Shown here: positions 9,394 to 18,387 of the stretch, one piece after another
Layout of the letters: each line of letters begins with the position of its first letter
How positions within the stretch are numbered: the first letter of the stretch is position 1
Source of the DNA: Oceanihabitans sp. IOP_32
GTDB lineage: Bacteria > Bacteroidota > Bacteroidia > Flavobacteriales > Flavobacteriaceae
Direction: 5' to 3'
Assembly: GCF_009498295.1 (NCBI RefSeq)
Contig: NZ_CP040813.1
Location: forward strand, 2,239,001 to 2,303,000
DNA length: 64,000 bases
Position numbers and translations under genes: made by a program
The notes under the pieces: model-generated
Database searches by the model: none
Told to the model about the DNA's origin: nothing
The model's input: the letters and a program-made list of their open reading frames with translations, nothing else

Positions 9394-10812
9394 TTATTTG
9401 ATTAGTTTTGCGGTGTATTGAGGAGTCATTAAGTTTTCTGGACTTAAAATTTTATCAAGTTCTTCTTCAGAAAGCAACTTTTTTTCCAGCACAAGTTCCC
9501 TAATGTTTTTTCCTTTTGTAATGGCTTCTTTACCTATAACATCACCCATATGATGACCAATATAAGGGTTTAGAAAGGTTATGATGCCTACAGAATTATA
9601 AACCATGTCTTTGGTGCGCTCTGTATTAGCTGTGATGCCAGAAATACATTTTGTAGCCAGGGTTTCAACGGCATTAGAAAGCAATTCGATCGATTCAAAA
9701 ATACACTGTGCCATAACGGGTTCGTGAACATTAAGTTGTAATTGTCCAGCCTCGGCAGCAAAGGCCACCGTGCTGTCGTTACCAATAACCTTAAAACAGA
9801 CCTGATTGACAACTTCTGGAATAACAGGATTCACTTTTGCGGGCATAATAGAAGAGCCTGCTTGCATTTCGGGTAGGTTAATTTCATTAAGTCCGCAACG
9901 GGGTCCTGAGGATAATAATCTTAAATCATTACATATTTTTGATACTTTAATAGCAGTTCTTTTTAAGGCTCCCGAAATCATTACAAAATCCCCACAGTCT
10001 GAAGACGCTTCAATAAGGTCTTCTGCTTCTTCAAAATCTGCTTGGGTGAATTGTTTTAAATACGAAATGGAAAGCTCTGAAAAGCCGTTAGGTGCATTTA
10101 CTCGTGTTCCAATGGCAGTACCTCCAAGATTTAAAGTGAGAATAAGGTCTCTGGTATGTTTTAAAACTTTAATCTCTTCTTTCATGGTTTCTGCCCAGGA
10201 AGAAAACTCGTCTCCTAAAGACATGGGTACGGCATCTTGAAGCTGCGTTCTGCCCATTTTTATAACATTTTTAAATTCGCTGCTTTTTAAATTAAAAGCA
10301 TTAATAAGTATGTTTATTTTTTCGAGGAGATGTTCAATATAGTTGTATATAGCCACACGAAAACCAGTGGGATAGGCATCGTTTGTCGATTGCGATCGGT
10401 TTACATGATCATTTGGGTTAATAATGTCATAACGCCCCTTTGGGTAACCGTTTAATGTTAGAGCCACATTGGCAATAACTTCATTGGTGTTCATGTTTAC
10501 AGAGGTGCCAGCACCACCTTGAAAAGCATCAACAGGGAAATATGTTAAGTATTTTTCTAAATTATTAAGAATCTCGTCACAGGCCTCAATAATCATATCT
10601 GCTTTTTCGCTCGAAACCGTTCCTAATTCCTTGTTTGCACAAGCACATGCTTTTTTAGTAAGCACCATCCCTGTAATAAAAATAGGGTAATCGCTTATTT
10701 TGAATTTGGAAATTTGAAAATTGTTAATAGCGCGTTGGGTATGTATACCGTAAAAGGCATCGTTGTTAATATCTAAAAAACCCAATAAATCTTCTTCTTT
10801 TCTAGTGCTCAT
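9394..10812 (-). CDS. aspA: Aspartate ammonia-lyase
   Basis: 472 aa member of the fumarase/aspartase superfamily; converts L-aspartate to fumarate and ammonia. Motifs: [13 protein letters not shown] (conserved region 1), [13 protein letters not shown] (region 2) and the mobile catalytic loop [15 protein letters not shown] (region 3). Length fits AspA (about 470 aa). Fumarase class II is the main alternative, but the N-terminus and [13 protein letters not shown] segment fit aspartase better. It is the first gene of an aspA-sdhA-sdhB run, so its product fumarate is the substrate or product of the next two. After its stop codon the frame stays open for 21 more codons to a second stop. Confidence 0.9.
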   Translation of the reverse strand: MSTRKEEDLLGFLDINNDAFYGIHTQRAINNFQISKFKISDYPIFITGMVLTKKACACANKELGTVSSEKADMIIEACDEILNNLEKYLTYFPVDAFQGGAGTSVNMNTNEVIANVALTLNGYPKGRYDIINPNDHVNRSQSTNDAYPTGFRVAIYNYIEHLLEKINILINAFNLKSSEFKNVIKMGRTQLQDAVPMSLGDEFSSWAETMKEEIKVLKHTRDLILTLNLGGTAIGTRVNAPNGFSELSISYLKQFTQADFEEAEDLIEASSDCGDFVMISGALKRTAIKVSKICNDLRLLSSGPRCGLNEINLPEMQAGSSIMPAKVNPVIPEVVNQVCFKVIGNDSTVAFAAEAGQLQLNVHEPVMAQCIFESIELLSNAVETLATKCISGITANTERTKDMVYNSVGIITFLNPYIGHHMGDVIGKEAITKGKNIRELVLEKKLLSEEELDKILSPENLMTPQYTAKLIK

Positions 10813-11268
10813 AGGTGATTATTTTTTTATTTTCGGGCCTTGCCCTTGTTGGTCTTAAGTTTGTAAAAGGATATTTTTTATTCATTTATTTCTCCCACTA
10901 GCACCAGTTGATAAGGCAAAGAATACCGCCTCTAGTACAAGTGGAGCCGTGCAGATTATGGAATCATATTTAAAATGAGTTTTGATGATTTTAACGCATA
11001 TTTTAAAAAAATTAAAGCGTAATTGAATACCGCGGTGATTAAGTAATAATGTATATCTACTCAAAAATAAACAAAAGCAGTTATTTTAACTCTATGAAAA
11101 CAAATATATCTGATGACTATTTGATAAAGGATGATATATGTCATTTAATGTAATTGCTCTTGTAAAGATGGTGTTTTTTTGCGAATTCTGTTTTAAAGGG
11201 TGTTAAATTTTAAGTTATTCGAAAAGCCAATACATGATTTAAATATTGTTGTAAGTTAATAGTAACGC
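10813..11268. other. Intergenic region upstream of aspA
   Basis: 456 bases between divergent-side aspA (start at 10812) and the 3' end of mnmD. It contains one minus-strand TAnnTTTG box (11101-11108), which would give an aspA leader of nearly 300 bases. A 60-codon minus-strand frame (10882-11064) lacks coding character and is not called. Confidence 0.4.
11101..11108 (-). promoter_or_regulatory. Possible -7 box for aspA-sdhAB
   Basis: Minus strand reads TATATTTG, matching TAnnTTTG, but no TTG is seen at the expected distance upstream. Confidence 0.3.
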
Positions 11269-12015
11269 TTATTCTAATTTGCAAGCACGCAGCATTTCGC
11301 GTTTTCCTGGTGGTCCAGGTAAGCGTTCTACCTTAAAACCTACAGTTTCCATGGCACGTCTAACACTACCTTTTGCCGCATAGGTTACCAAAACCCCATG
11401 GGGTAGAAGTGCATTAAACATGCTTTTAAAAATGTCTTCCGTCCATAATTCTGGTTGAACACGCGCACCAAAAGCATCAAAATATATTAAATTATAATGT
11501 TCTTTTTCTTTAATATCTGCAAAGAATCGGTTTTGTTTTGTTAAAGAAAAATACGGTGTTATTTTATGGTGCTCCTCCCAAGAAACCTGGTGTAACTGGT
11601 TAAAGACGGAAGCTTTATTAGAATTGTGTAATACTTCCGAGTAATTTAACTGATGAATTTCATCTATTAACACAGGATAGCCTTCTACACCGTAATAATT
11701 GATAGGAGTTTTAAATTTTTCGGCCTCTAATAAGGTGATAAATGCATTTAAACCCGTGCCAAAACCTATTTCTAATATCGAAAGACATTGAGGTTTTTTG
11801 GCCGTATTTAAATCATTTGGTGCTGAGGTGTTTTTGCTTACTGTTGTAGCCTCATGTTTCCCCTCGTAAGTACTAAGCACATGTTGCAATCCGTGCTTAA
11901 TAAACACGTGATAGGCCTCCTGAATAGCCCCGTGTTTGGAGTGGTATTGCTCGTTCCATTCGGGTATATGAATGGTGGTCGAGCCATCTGCTGTTGTTAT
12001 AATTTCTCGCTTCAA
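11269..12015 (-). CDS. mnmD: tRNA (mnm5s2U34) methyltransferase MnmD
   Basis: 248 aa. SAM-dependent methyltransferase domain equivalent to the N-terminal half of MnmC (DUF752), acting on the wobble uridine of certain tRNAs to complete mnm5(s2)U. Seen: family N-terminus TIHIPEWNEQYHSKHGA, SAM motif LEIGFGTGLNAF, IYFDAFGARVQPELW and the C-terminal LPGPPGKREML. The FAD oxidase half of MnmC is absent. The start codon is TTG at 12015, one base after the TAA of the upstream lipoprotein gene; this is the only start that gives the family N-terminus, and it implies translational coupling. Confidence 0.88.
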   Translation of the reverse strand: MKREIITTADGSTTIHIPEWNEQYHSKHGAIQEAYHVFIKHGLQHVLSTYEGKHEATTVSKNTSAPNDLNTAKKPQCLSILEIGFGTGLNAFITLLEAEKFKTPINYYGVEGYPVLIDEIHQLNYSEVLHNSNKASVFNQLHQVSWEEHHKITPYFSLTKQNRFFADIKEKEHYNLIYFDAFGARVQPELWTEDIFKSMFNALLPHGVLVTYAAKGSVRRAMETVGFKVERLPGPPGKREMLRACKLE

Positions 12016-12016
12016 A

Positions 12017-12511
12017 TTATTGTTTTAAAAGTACACCATCGGCCTCAAAAGACAGGGTGAGTTTTGGTTGGGTAATGCGATCAATGTCTTCTTGAGATTG
12101 GCCTTCATCCTCGGCATAATGCCGTTGCTCGTCGACCGAAACTTCAGTCACATAGGCTTTTCCATTTAAAATCACTTCTTTTCCAGCGATGTCTTTAGGC
12201 ATAAAAATGGCATAATCTTTAAATTTTACCATAACCTCTTCTGTATCATCGCCTAAATCTAGTGTCATCCAACAGCCTTTAGATTGACAAACTTTTTTAA
12301 TGGTTGCTTTTATTTTTGTATTCACACTATCGCCAACTTTCATGGTTTTATACTGGGTAGCCATAGTTTTAGCCTCTATCGCACCCGATGCCATGATGCT
12401 GTCTCCAAAAATGGCGTAAGGGGTCTCCGAAATTTTTTCTGGTTTACCCTCTTTATTTTTGCACGACATCAAAAAGAATAAACAACTAATACTCAATAGG
12501 AAATATTTCAT
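12017..12511 (-). CDS. DUF4920-family lipoprotein
   Basis: 164 aa. Signal peptide with lipobox LMSC (Cys17), so an envelope lipoprotein. The mature part contains the DUF4920 pattern: a beta-rich domain with KVCQSKGCWMTLDL and VMVKFKDYAIFMPKDIAGKEVILNGKA. The paired cysteines in QSKGC and the OB-like character could bind a metal or partner, but function is unknown. It is transcribed first in a two-gene unit with mnmD, which starts one base past its stop. Divergent to ilvE. Confidence 0.85.
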   Translation of the reverse strand: MKYFLLSISCLFFLMSCKNKEGKPEKISETPYAIFGDSIMASGAIEAKTMATQYKTMKVGDSVNTKIKATIKKVCQSKGCWMTLDLGDDTEEVMVKFKDYAIFMPKDIAGKEVILNGKAYVTEVSVDEQRHYAEDEGQSQEDIDRITQPKLTLSFEADGVLLKQ

Positions 12512-12539
12512 ATTTTGAAATTTTTAAATGATTGTAACA

Positions 12540-12547
12540 AATATATA
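12540..12547 (-). promoter_or_regulatory. -7 box of the DUF4920-mnmD unit
   Basis: Minus strand TATATTTG, fitting the Bacteroidota TAnnTTTG box, 29 bases upstream of the lipoprotein start. No good -33 TTG. Confidence 0.45.
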
Positions 12548-12571
12548 ATTTTTATAATAAGGATTTTTAGT

Positions 12572-12579
12572 TAAATTTG
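12572..12579 (+). promoter_or_regulatory. -7 box of ilvE
   Basis: TAAATTTG, 21 bases before the ilvE ATG. A start of transcription about 7 bases downstream would leave a very short leader. Confidence 0.5.
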
Positions 12580-12600
12580 TGTTTAATAAAAAAGCAGATT

Positions 12601-13665
12601 ATGGATACTTTAACCAATAATATTGAGGTTGTAAAAACAAAATCATCTAAAATTGAAGAAGTCGATTTTGATAATTTAACCTTTGGGCAAACCTTTTCAG
12701 ATCACATGTTAGTGTGTGATTATAAAGACGGTAAATGGCAAGCACCTAAGGTAGTGCCTTACGGTCCTATTAGTCTAGATCCTTCGGCCAAGATTTTTCA
12801 TTATGGTCAATCTGTTTTTGAAGGTATGAAAGCCTATAAAGATAAAGATGATAACATTTTGTTATTTAGACCTTTAGATAATTTTAAGCGACTAAATATC
12901 TCGTCTAAACGACTTGCCATTCCGGAGTTGCCAGAAGCCTATTTTATGGAGGGTTTAAAAACCTTACTGAAAGTTGATAGTGCTTGGATTCCAAAAAAGG
13001 AGGGAAGTTCGCTCTACATAAGACCTTTTGTTTTTGCTTCGGGTGAAGGTTTTCATGCTTCACCAGCCGATGAATACAAATTTATAATATCTACAGCGCC
13101 TTCTGGGTCTTATTTTGCTGGAAAAATAAAGGTTTTAATTGAAGAAAAATACTCGCGTTCTGCCGATGGGGGTGTTGGTTTTGCCAAAGCGGGAGGAAAT
13201 TATGCTGGGCAATTTTATCCTACCCAATTAGCAATAGACAGAGGGTACCAGCAGGTGGTATGGACCGATGCTACCACCCATGAGTATATTGAAGAAGCAG
13301 GAGCTATGAATGTTTTTGTGCGTATTAACGATACGCTTCTTACGGCACCAGTTAGTGATAGAATCTTAGATGGAATAACGCGTAAAAGTATTATTGAGTT
13401 GGCTAAAAGCGAAGGCATTCCAGTGGAGGTTAGAAAAATCTCTGTAACAGAAGTGGTTGAGGCTGCTAAAAACGGAACTTTAAAAGAAATGTTCGGTGCT
13501 GGAACCGCCGCTGTGATTTCGCCAATATCTGGATTTGGTTATAAAAACGAAGACTACGATATACCTGAAATTGAACAGCCTTATGCAGATACACTAAAAA
13601 AACGCATTACCGATATACAAACCAATAAAAGTGAAGATCCTTTTGGATGGCGTTATAAAGTTTAA
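12601..13665 (+). CDS. ilvE: Branched-chain amino acid aminotransferase
   Basis: 354 aa from the ATG at 12601; a TTG eight codons upstream lies within the promoter box and is not the start. PLP enzyme (fold type IV) that transaminates Leu, Ile and Val with 2-oxoglutarate. Motifs: FHYGQSVFEGMKAYK, the arginine-rich YIRPFVFASG, PLP lysine K196 in GFAKAGGNYAGQ, EEAGAMNVF, and the phosphate-binding FGAGTAAVISPI. This is the long eukaryote-like BCAT subgroup (about 355 aa) common in Bacteroidota. Single-gene transcript with its own terminator. Confidence 0.94.
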   Translation: MDTLTNNIEVVKTKSSKIEEVDFDNLTFGQTFSDHMLVCDYKDGKWQAPKVVPYGPISLDPSAKIFHYGQSVFEGMKAYKDKDDNILLFRPLDNFKRLNISSKRLAIPELPEAYFMEGLKTLLKVDSAWIPKKEGSSLYIRPFVFASGEGFHASPADEYKFIISTAPSGSYFAGKIKVLIEEKYSRSADGGVGFAKAGGNYAGQFYPTQLAIDRGYQQVVWTDATTHEYIEEAGAMNVFVRINDTLLTAPVSDRILDGITRKSIIELAKSEGIPVEVRKISVTEVVEAAKNGTLKEMFGAGTAAVISPISGFGYKNEDYDIPEIEQPYADTLKKRITDIQTNKSEDPFGWRYKV

Positions 13666-13695
13666 TTAGTTAACATCACTTGTAAATTTTAAAGA

Positions 13696-13729
13696 AGGAA
13701 GAAGAGCTAGTATCGCTTCCTTTTTTTTT
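13696..13729 (+). terminator. Terminator of ilvE
   Basis: GGAAG (13697-13701) pairs with CTTCC (13716-13720), with flanking A/T pairs extending the stem, then nine T. Confidence 0.6.
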
Positions 13730-13862
13730 ATGTTTTATTGATAAGAGATATTCCAAGCGTAAGAAAAGCTGTTTTTAGTTAAAATCAGTTAAATCTGTTA
13801 AACCAAATATAAATGTGTAGCTATTAGACATCACATTTTGTAGATTTAAATAAAAATAAATT

Positions 13863-14774
13863 ATGCGTGTTTTAATAACTGGGGCTACAGGACTTATTGG
13901 GCAAGAGATCGTTAAACACTGTCACGAACAGAACATCGCTGTAAACTATTTAACCACGAGTAAATCTAAAATAGAAAACACCGAAAATTACCATGGTTTT
14001 TTTTGGAATCCAAGTACTAAAGACATTGATAAAAACTGTTTTAACGGTGTAGATGCTATTATTAATCTTGCAGGGGCTAGTATTTCTAAGCGATGGACGG
14101 CAGACTATAAAAAAGTAATTTTATCGAGTAGAATTGAAGGCACACAATTGTTAATTGATTCGCTTAAAGGGGAAACACATAGCATTAATCAAGTGGTTTC
14201 GGCTAGTGCGATTGGGGTGTACCCCGATTCTCTGATACATTATTACGATGAAACTTTTAATGATTTTGACGATTCTTTTTTAGCTGAAGTCGTAAAAGCA
14301 TGGGAGCTTTCCGTTGATGGTTTTTCACAGCTTGGTATCACCGTTTCTAAAGTTCGAATTGGTTTAGTGCTATCCAATAAAGGTGGTGCTTTACAAGAAA
14401 TGGTAAAACCCATAAAACTTGGTTTAGGTGCACCTTTTGGATCGGGAAAGCAATGGCAATCATGGATTCATTTAAACGATTTAGCTCGTGTGTTTCTTTA
14501 TGTTTTAAAGCACAAACTTCCTGGGGTTTATAATGGTGTAGCGCCAAATCCAGTAACAAATACAGAGCTAACAAAAACTATAGCGAAGGTATTAGACAAA
14601 CCTCTACTGCTACCAAATATACCTAGGTTTGCCATGAAACTTGTTTTGGGAGAAATGCATACTTTATTGTTTGATAGCCAAAGGGTGAGCTCAAAGAAAA
14701 TTGAAGATAAAGGTTTTGAATTTGTCGACTACCATTTGCAGTCTGCCTTGCAGGATTTATTAGCAAACAATTAA
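13863..14774 (+). CDS. TIGR01777-family NAD(P)-dependent epimerase-like protein
   Basis: 303 aa atypical short-chain dehydrogenase. N-terminal Rossmann motif ITGATGLIGQEIV, then DAIINLAGASISKRWT and ASAIGVYP, which replaces the usual catalytic YxxxK region, then GGALQEMVKPIKLGLGAPFGSGKQWQSWIH and a DUF1731-like C-terminal helix (FAMKLVLGEMHTLLFDSQRV). These signatures define TIGR01777 proteins, related to the cell-division inhibitor SulA annotation of cyanobacteria and plants. Physiological substrate is not known. Stands alone between ilvE and a convergent receptor gene. Confidence 0.88.
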   Translation: MRVLITGATGLIGQEIVKHCHEQNIAVNYLTTSKSKIENTENYHGFFWNPSTKDIDKNCFNGVDAIINLAGASISKRWTADYKKVILSSRIEGTQLLIDSLKGETHSINQVVSASAIGVYPDSLIHYYDETFNDFDDSFLAEVVKAWELSVDGFSQLGITVSKVRIGLVLSNKGGALQEMVKPIKLGLGAPFGSGKQWQSWIHLNDLARVFLYVLKHKLPGVYNGVAPNPVTNTELTKTIAKVLDKPLLLPNIPRFAMKLVLGEMHTLLFDSQRVSSKKIEDKGFEFVDYHLQSALQDLLANN

Positions 14775-14786
14775 GTTGGTTTTATT

Positions 14787-14828
14787 ATATCAAATTAACA
14801 TTACGGCATTTCAAAATGAAATTGGAAG
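14787..14828 (-). repeat. 42-bp interspersed palindromic element, copy 1
   Basis: On the minus strand it shares the core CATTTTGAAATG and the TTAATTTGATAT end with copies at 17397-17438 and 55550-55591. All three are exactly 42 bases when aligned without gaps. This copy has a decayed left terminus (CTTCCAATTT instead of ATACCAATTT). It sits in the 144-base space between two convergent genes. Confidence 0.7.
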
Positions 14829-14880
14829 CATACATAATAGTTTCCAAATTACTTAAACTAAAGGTTATGAGATATAAAAT

Positions 14881-14911
14881 AGCCCTGCAAAGTCGTCTGC
14901 TCTGCAGGGCT
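14881..14911 (-). terminator. Terminator of the TonB receptor gene
   Basis: AGCCCTGCA and TGCAGGGCT form a perfect 9-bp stem with a 13-base loop, eight bases after the receptor stop codon. The minus-strand side runs into ATTTTATAT. It may also serve the converging epimerase gene. Confidence 0.7.
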
Positions 14912-14918
14912 TAAATTG

Positions 14919-17297
14919 TTATTTAATAAAATTCCCTATTTTAAAGCCTAAGTAAACGGTCCTCGGATTTAGGGTTCCGTAAGTATATCCAGGATCGCGG
15001 TCAATCCCCTTATCGAAATCACTCTGATACGAATTGAAAATATTTTTCATACCTCCATATAATTGAAAAGTAGCACCATTTAATGCAATGTTATATCGGG
15101 CTTTTAAACCAAGATCAAAAAAGGACTCTGTGTTTCTTAAAACACCTTGCTCTGGATTTGGTATTTGCAATCCGAAATAAGGAACAAGCATTTTACCTGT
15201 ATAATTTGCTGTTGACGATATGCCAAAGTTTTGCGTAGTTTGCCAGTCTAGCGTTAAATAACCGTACTCCTCGGGAGTTCTAAAAAAGCTTTTTTCATTA
15301 AACTCTTGTGCTTCTTCGTATTCACTTTTTTGAATAGTAAAACCGGCATTAAGTGTTATATTATGGGTTGGTATCACATTTAATTCTAGATTTACCCCTT
15401 GTACTTTTGCACCTTTATCGGCATTAATTCGAGTATATACAACTGTACCATTAGCATCGGGTTCGTTGTATTGGTTTGCGAACGGATTATTTAATTTGGT
15501 ATAAAAACCTTCCATTAAAAAGCCTACAGACACCTTACCTAGTTTTTTATTCAAATTTAACGATGCCATATAGCTGTGGCTGGTTTCTTGTTCTAAATTT
15601 GGGCTGTTTTCATGAATTACTTTTCTAGATCCAGAGGTTTCAATATGGAGGTCTTCATCAAAAATTTGTGGAGCACGATAGCCTTGCGAATAACTTATTC
15701 TGGCTTGCATATCTTCTTTGATGTCATATTTAAAGGTAAGTCGAGGACTTAAAACATTTCCAGATTTATTAGAATTTAAATGCTCTTTATCATTTACCTC
15801 GTAGTGGTCGAAACGAGCACCCGCCGAAACTTGAAAGGCACTCCAAGTTAATTCATATTGGGCAAAAATACCTGTGGTGTTCGTGGTTTGGTCTGCAATG
15901 GTTACATTATCGGTATGTGGTATGCTAATAATTGCACTATTTTCAATTATGGCATTATCAATATCTGCGTATCCCAGTTTTTTATCTTTTAACCAAGCAC
16001 CGTTGTTTTCTATTCCAGCTGTTAAATTCGAATTTTTAAATTCTGCATAGTATTGAACACCTGTGGTATACGAGAAATCTTTTGTGTTTCCGTAGTCGCT
16101 TAGCGATTTTTCGGCACTATAATAAGAATCTCTATTGATGCTTTGTCCTGAAACATATACCGATAACAAATCATTTTCTCTTAAATATTGCTCGTATGTT
16201 AGTGCACCAGTTGTAAGGTTGTGGTTCACCGCTTCAGCAATATTAGCTTCATGTAATGGATAATCGAAACGGTCTCCGCCGCGACGGTCTTCTTTGATGT
16301 TAAAAAAATCGGCGGTTAGTTTATTTCTTGCACCAAATCTATGGAATAATCGAGTACCTATGGTGGTATTTTTTAAAGAGGCGACTTCAGAAAAATCATC
16401 GTTATTGGCATCAAAGGGTTTTCTGTCGCGGTAAAAGCCATAAAGAGCCATACCTGTTTTGCTATCAGAAGAAATTAAAGAGGTGTTAAAATTAACCGAA
16501 TAATCTTCGGCGGTACCACCAGAATTATCCAGACCTACACCGCTTAGCCCTGAGTTAGCACCAAACTCGTAGGTATTGCTAATAGGGTCTTTAAGTATGA
16601 GGTTTATGGTGCCTGCAATGGCATTACTGCCGTATAAAGCAGATCCGCCTCCGCGAATTACTTCAACACGTTCTATCATGTTAGAAGGAATTAATTCCAG
16701 ACCATAAACACCTGCTAAACCACTAAAGATAGGACGACTATTTATCAATATTTGAGAATAAGGTCCCTCCATGCCATTCATTCTAACTTGTGTAAAACCA
16801 CAGTTTTGACAATTGTTTTCTGTACGTAAACCAGGAATAGAATTTAAACCTTCGCTTAAGGTAATAGACTGTGTATTGGCCAGCATCTTAGAAGTAAGTG
16901 TGGTAACAATGGTTGAAGATTTTTTTCGGTTTGTGGCATTTCTGTCTCCAGTAACTACAACTTCTTCAAGTCCCAGAAGATCCTGGTTTAATTCAAAATT
17001 TAATTCTATGGTTTCGCCAGCTTTAATTGTAATTGTTTTCTCTTGAGGCTTAAAACCTAAGGATCTTGCAATAACGGTAAGCTCGCCCTCTGGGAGGTTA
17101 ACTAACTGAAAATGCCCAGTGTCATCGGCCATGATTCCAATAGTTGTTCCTTTAATGCTTATTGTGGCAAAAGGAATGTGCTCACCATGGCTAACCACGT
17201 GTCCTACAAGATTTGCATCAGATTTTTTAGTCTGTGCCAAGCTATTTGGTATAATTGAGATTAAAAATAGTACTAGGAAAATATGTATTCTATTCAT
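14919..17297 (-). CDS. TonB-dependent receptor, probable metal (or metal-complex) uptake
   Basis: 792 aa outer-membrane receptor. Signal peptide about residues 1-21; carboxypeptidase-like regulatory domain about 28-108 (VGHVVSHGEHIPFATISIKGT); TonB box/plug from about 111 (EEVVVTGDR). The plug contains a Cys pair (C163, C166, NNCQNCGFTQVRMNG) followed by EGPYSQILINSRPIF and the end IERVEVIRGGGSALYGSNAIAG. The remainder is the barrel, closing with YLGFKIGNFIK. The CxxC plug signature and the adjoining His-rich membrane protein upstream suggest transport of a transition metal or its chelate; this is inference. It is likely cotranscribed with that gene across a 152-base spacer. Confidence 0.9.
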   Translation of the reverse strand: MNRIHIFLVLFLISIIPNSLAQTKKSDANLVGHVVSHGEHIPFATISIKGTTIGIMADDTGHFQLVNLPEGELTVIARSLGFKPQEKTITIKAGETIELNFELNQDLLGLEEVVVTGDRNATNRKKSSTIVTTLTSKMLANTQSITLSEGLNSIPGLRTENNCQNCGFTQVRMNGMEGPYSQILINSRPIFSGLAGVYGLELIPSNMIERVEVIRGGGSALYGSNAIAGTINLILKDPISNTYEFGANSGLSGVGLDNSGGTAEDYSVNFNTSLISSDSKTGMALYGFYRDRKPFDANNDDFSEVASLKNTTIGTRLFHRFGARNKLTADFFNIKEDRRGGDRFDYPLHEANIAEAVNHNLTTGALTYEQYLRENDLLSVYVSGQSINRDSYYSAEKSLSDYGNTKDFSYTTGVQYYAEFKNSNLTAGIENNGAWLKDKKLGYADIDNAIIENSAIISIPHTDNVTIADQTTNTTGIFAQYELTWSAFQVSAGARFDHYEVNDKEHLNSNKSGNVLSPRLTFKYDIKEDMQARISYSQGYRAPQIFDEDLHIETSGSRKVIHENSPNLEQETSHSYMASLNLNKKLGKVSVGFLMEGFYTKLNNPFANQYNEPDANGTVVYTRINADKGAKVQGVNLELNVIPTHNITLNAGFTIQKSEYEEAQEFNEKSFFRTPEEYGYLTLDWQTTQNFGISSTANYTGKMLVPYFGLQIPNPEQGVLRNTESFFDLGLKARYNIALNGATFQLYGGMKNIFNSYQSDFDKGIDRDPGYTYGTLNPRTVYLGFKIGNFIK

Positions 17298-17396
17298 AAA
17301 TAGTGTTTTAAGGTTGGTAAATAATTATTTTCTTGGCATTAGAATTTATAACAGTAAATAATGCCGAACCACAGGAATGCTAATAGCTGTCGTTTA

Positions 17397-17438
17397 ATAC
17401 CAATTTCATTTTGAAATGATGTATTATTAAATTGGTAT
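17397..17438 (+). repeat. 42-bp interspersed palindromic element, copy 2
   Basis: Best palindrome of the three copies: ATACCAATTT at the left and AAATTGGTAT at the right are a perfect 10-bp inverted repeat enclosing 22 bases with the core CATTTTGAAATG. It lies between the His-rich gene and the receptor gene it may be cotranscribed with, so its hairpin could form in the mRNA. Confidence 0.75.
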
Positions 17439-17449
17439 AAGTTGCGTTG

Positions 17450-17830
17450 TTAAATATATGGTATGAAATTGGGGGGAGCTCTGCCTCGATGAGAATTAAT
17501 ATCGACGATGTTGTGCTTTATTTCGGTTCTTAACTTAAATGATACTTTATCTGTCTTATCCAATACTATTAATGGAATGGTGATGAAAACTATTGGAAAA
17601 AGAAGATTTAAGTTTTGATAAAACAAAAACTCGGCATTAGTATGATGGTGAGACTTGAAAGGTTGAGAATCTTTAGATTTGTCGTAAGGGTGCGCGTGGG
17701 TAATAATGCTGCCATTATTTAATTTATGGGCGTGCGAAAAGAATGCTTTATTCGCAATAAGCGCAACCATTATGGCAATCATTAATAACGCGACAAGTTT
17801 GTTTACTATTTTATTTACTGAAGATTTCAC
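17450..17830 (-). CDS. Small His-rich membrane protein
   Basis: 126 aa, two predicted membrane helices (about 10-28 and 72-90). The loop between them is packed with histidines: HAH at 33-35, HAH at 45-47 and HHH at 61-63, an obvious metal-binding surface on one side of the membrane. The C-terminus ends in RGRAPPNFIPYI. I do not know a named family. It precedes the CxxC-plug TonB receptor in the same orientation, which suggests a zinc- or copper-related sensing, buffering or transport role. Confidence 0.75.
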   Translation of the reverse strand: MKSSVNKIVNKLVALLMIAIMVALIANKAFFSHAHKLNNGSIITHAHPYDKSKDSQPFKSHHHTNAEFLFYQNLNLLFPIVFITIPLIVLDKTDKVSFKLRTEIKHNIVDINSHRGRAPPNFIPYI

Positions 17831-17935
17831 AAGTAGGTAAAAACAAATAAGTTGTTAAAATAAAGGAAGGGTTTTAGTAGGTTGATTTGGAATTTAACAT
17901 CGTTATTTAGATTGATTATGAATAATAAATTTCTG

Positions 17936-17967
17936 CAAACTTATCGTTGTAGAATAACATATGCAAA
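17936..17967 (-). promoter_or_regulatory. Promoter of the His-rich protein/TonB receptor unit
   Basis: Minus strand TTTG (17967-17964), 20 bases, then TAAGTTTG (17943-17936): both elements of the Bacteroidota promoter at proper spacing, about 105 bases upstream of the start codon. Confidence 0.5.
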
Positions 17968-18248
17968 TTATTTATAATAAATCTAAATAAGAAATTCTAA
18001 GGGACTGATTGTTTGATGCTAATTGAGGTTTTTTTTTTTAGAAGATGAAAAGCAGTCAGTATAAATAAATTAGCTCGTAGTAATTTTTTTATGAATATAT
18101 TTTAGGAGATGTGTACACTTTGTTATGGGATGCCCAGTGGGTGCGTTCTAGGAAAACTGCAGATAAATGTTTTGGTTTTAGAAAGCGGCATTTGTAAACT
18201 GCTTTATGGGATTTGTGTGGTATAGGGATGTAAATTTTCGGGTTCGTT

Positions 18249-18270
18249 TAACCGTCTGCGACAACGGTTA
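18249..18270. repeat. Inverted repeat downstream of the methyltransferase gene
   Basis: TAACCGT and ACGGTTA form a 7-bp stem around the 8-base loop CTGCGACA. A hairpin of the same geometry lies upstream of the gene at 19053-19074. Confidence 0.45.
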
Positions 18271-18387
18271 TTTATGTGCTGAAAATCACTAAACTTTTTG
18301 ATATAAGAAAAGTAGGCTAAGAGATATAAATTGCCATTAAGATTTCACGGTAATTGTAAATGGTTGTGGGCATTTTTCGTTAATTTT

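Larger units (their letters stand above)
17831..18387. other. Intergenic region with hairpin, no gene seen
   Basis: 557 bases. On the left it holds the minus-strand promoter of the His-rich gene. At 18249-18270 lies a 7-bp stem/8-base loop hairpin. The remainder shows stop codons in all frames and no RNA gene I recognise. Confidence 0.45.

Noticed and set aside
10882-11064. 60-codon minus-strand frame upstream of aspA
   Set aside because: No recognisable family, low-complexity composition and position within an AT-rich leader; no start signal. Not called as a gene.
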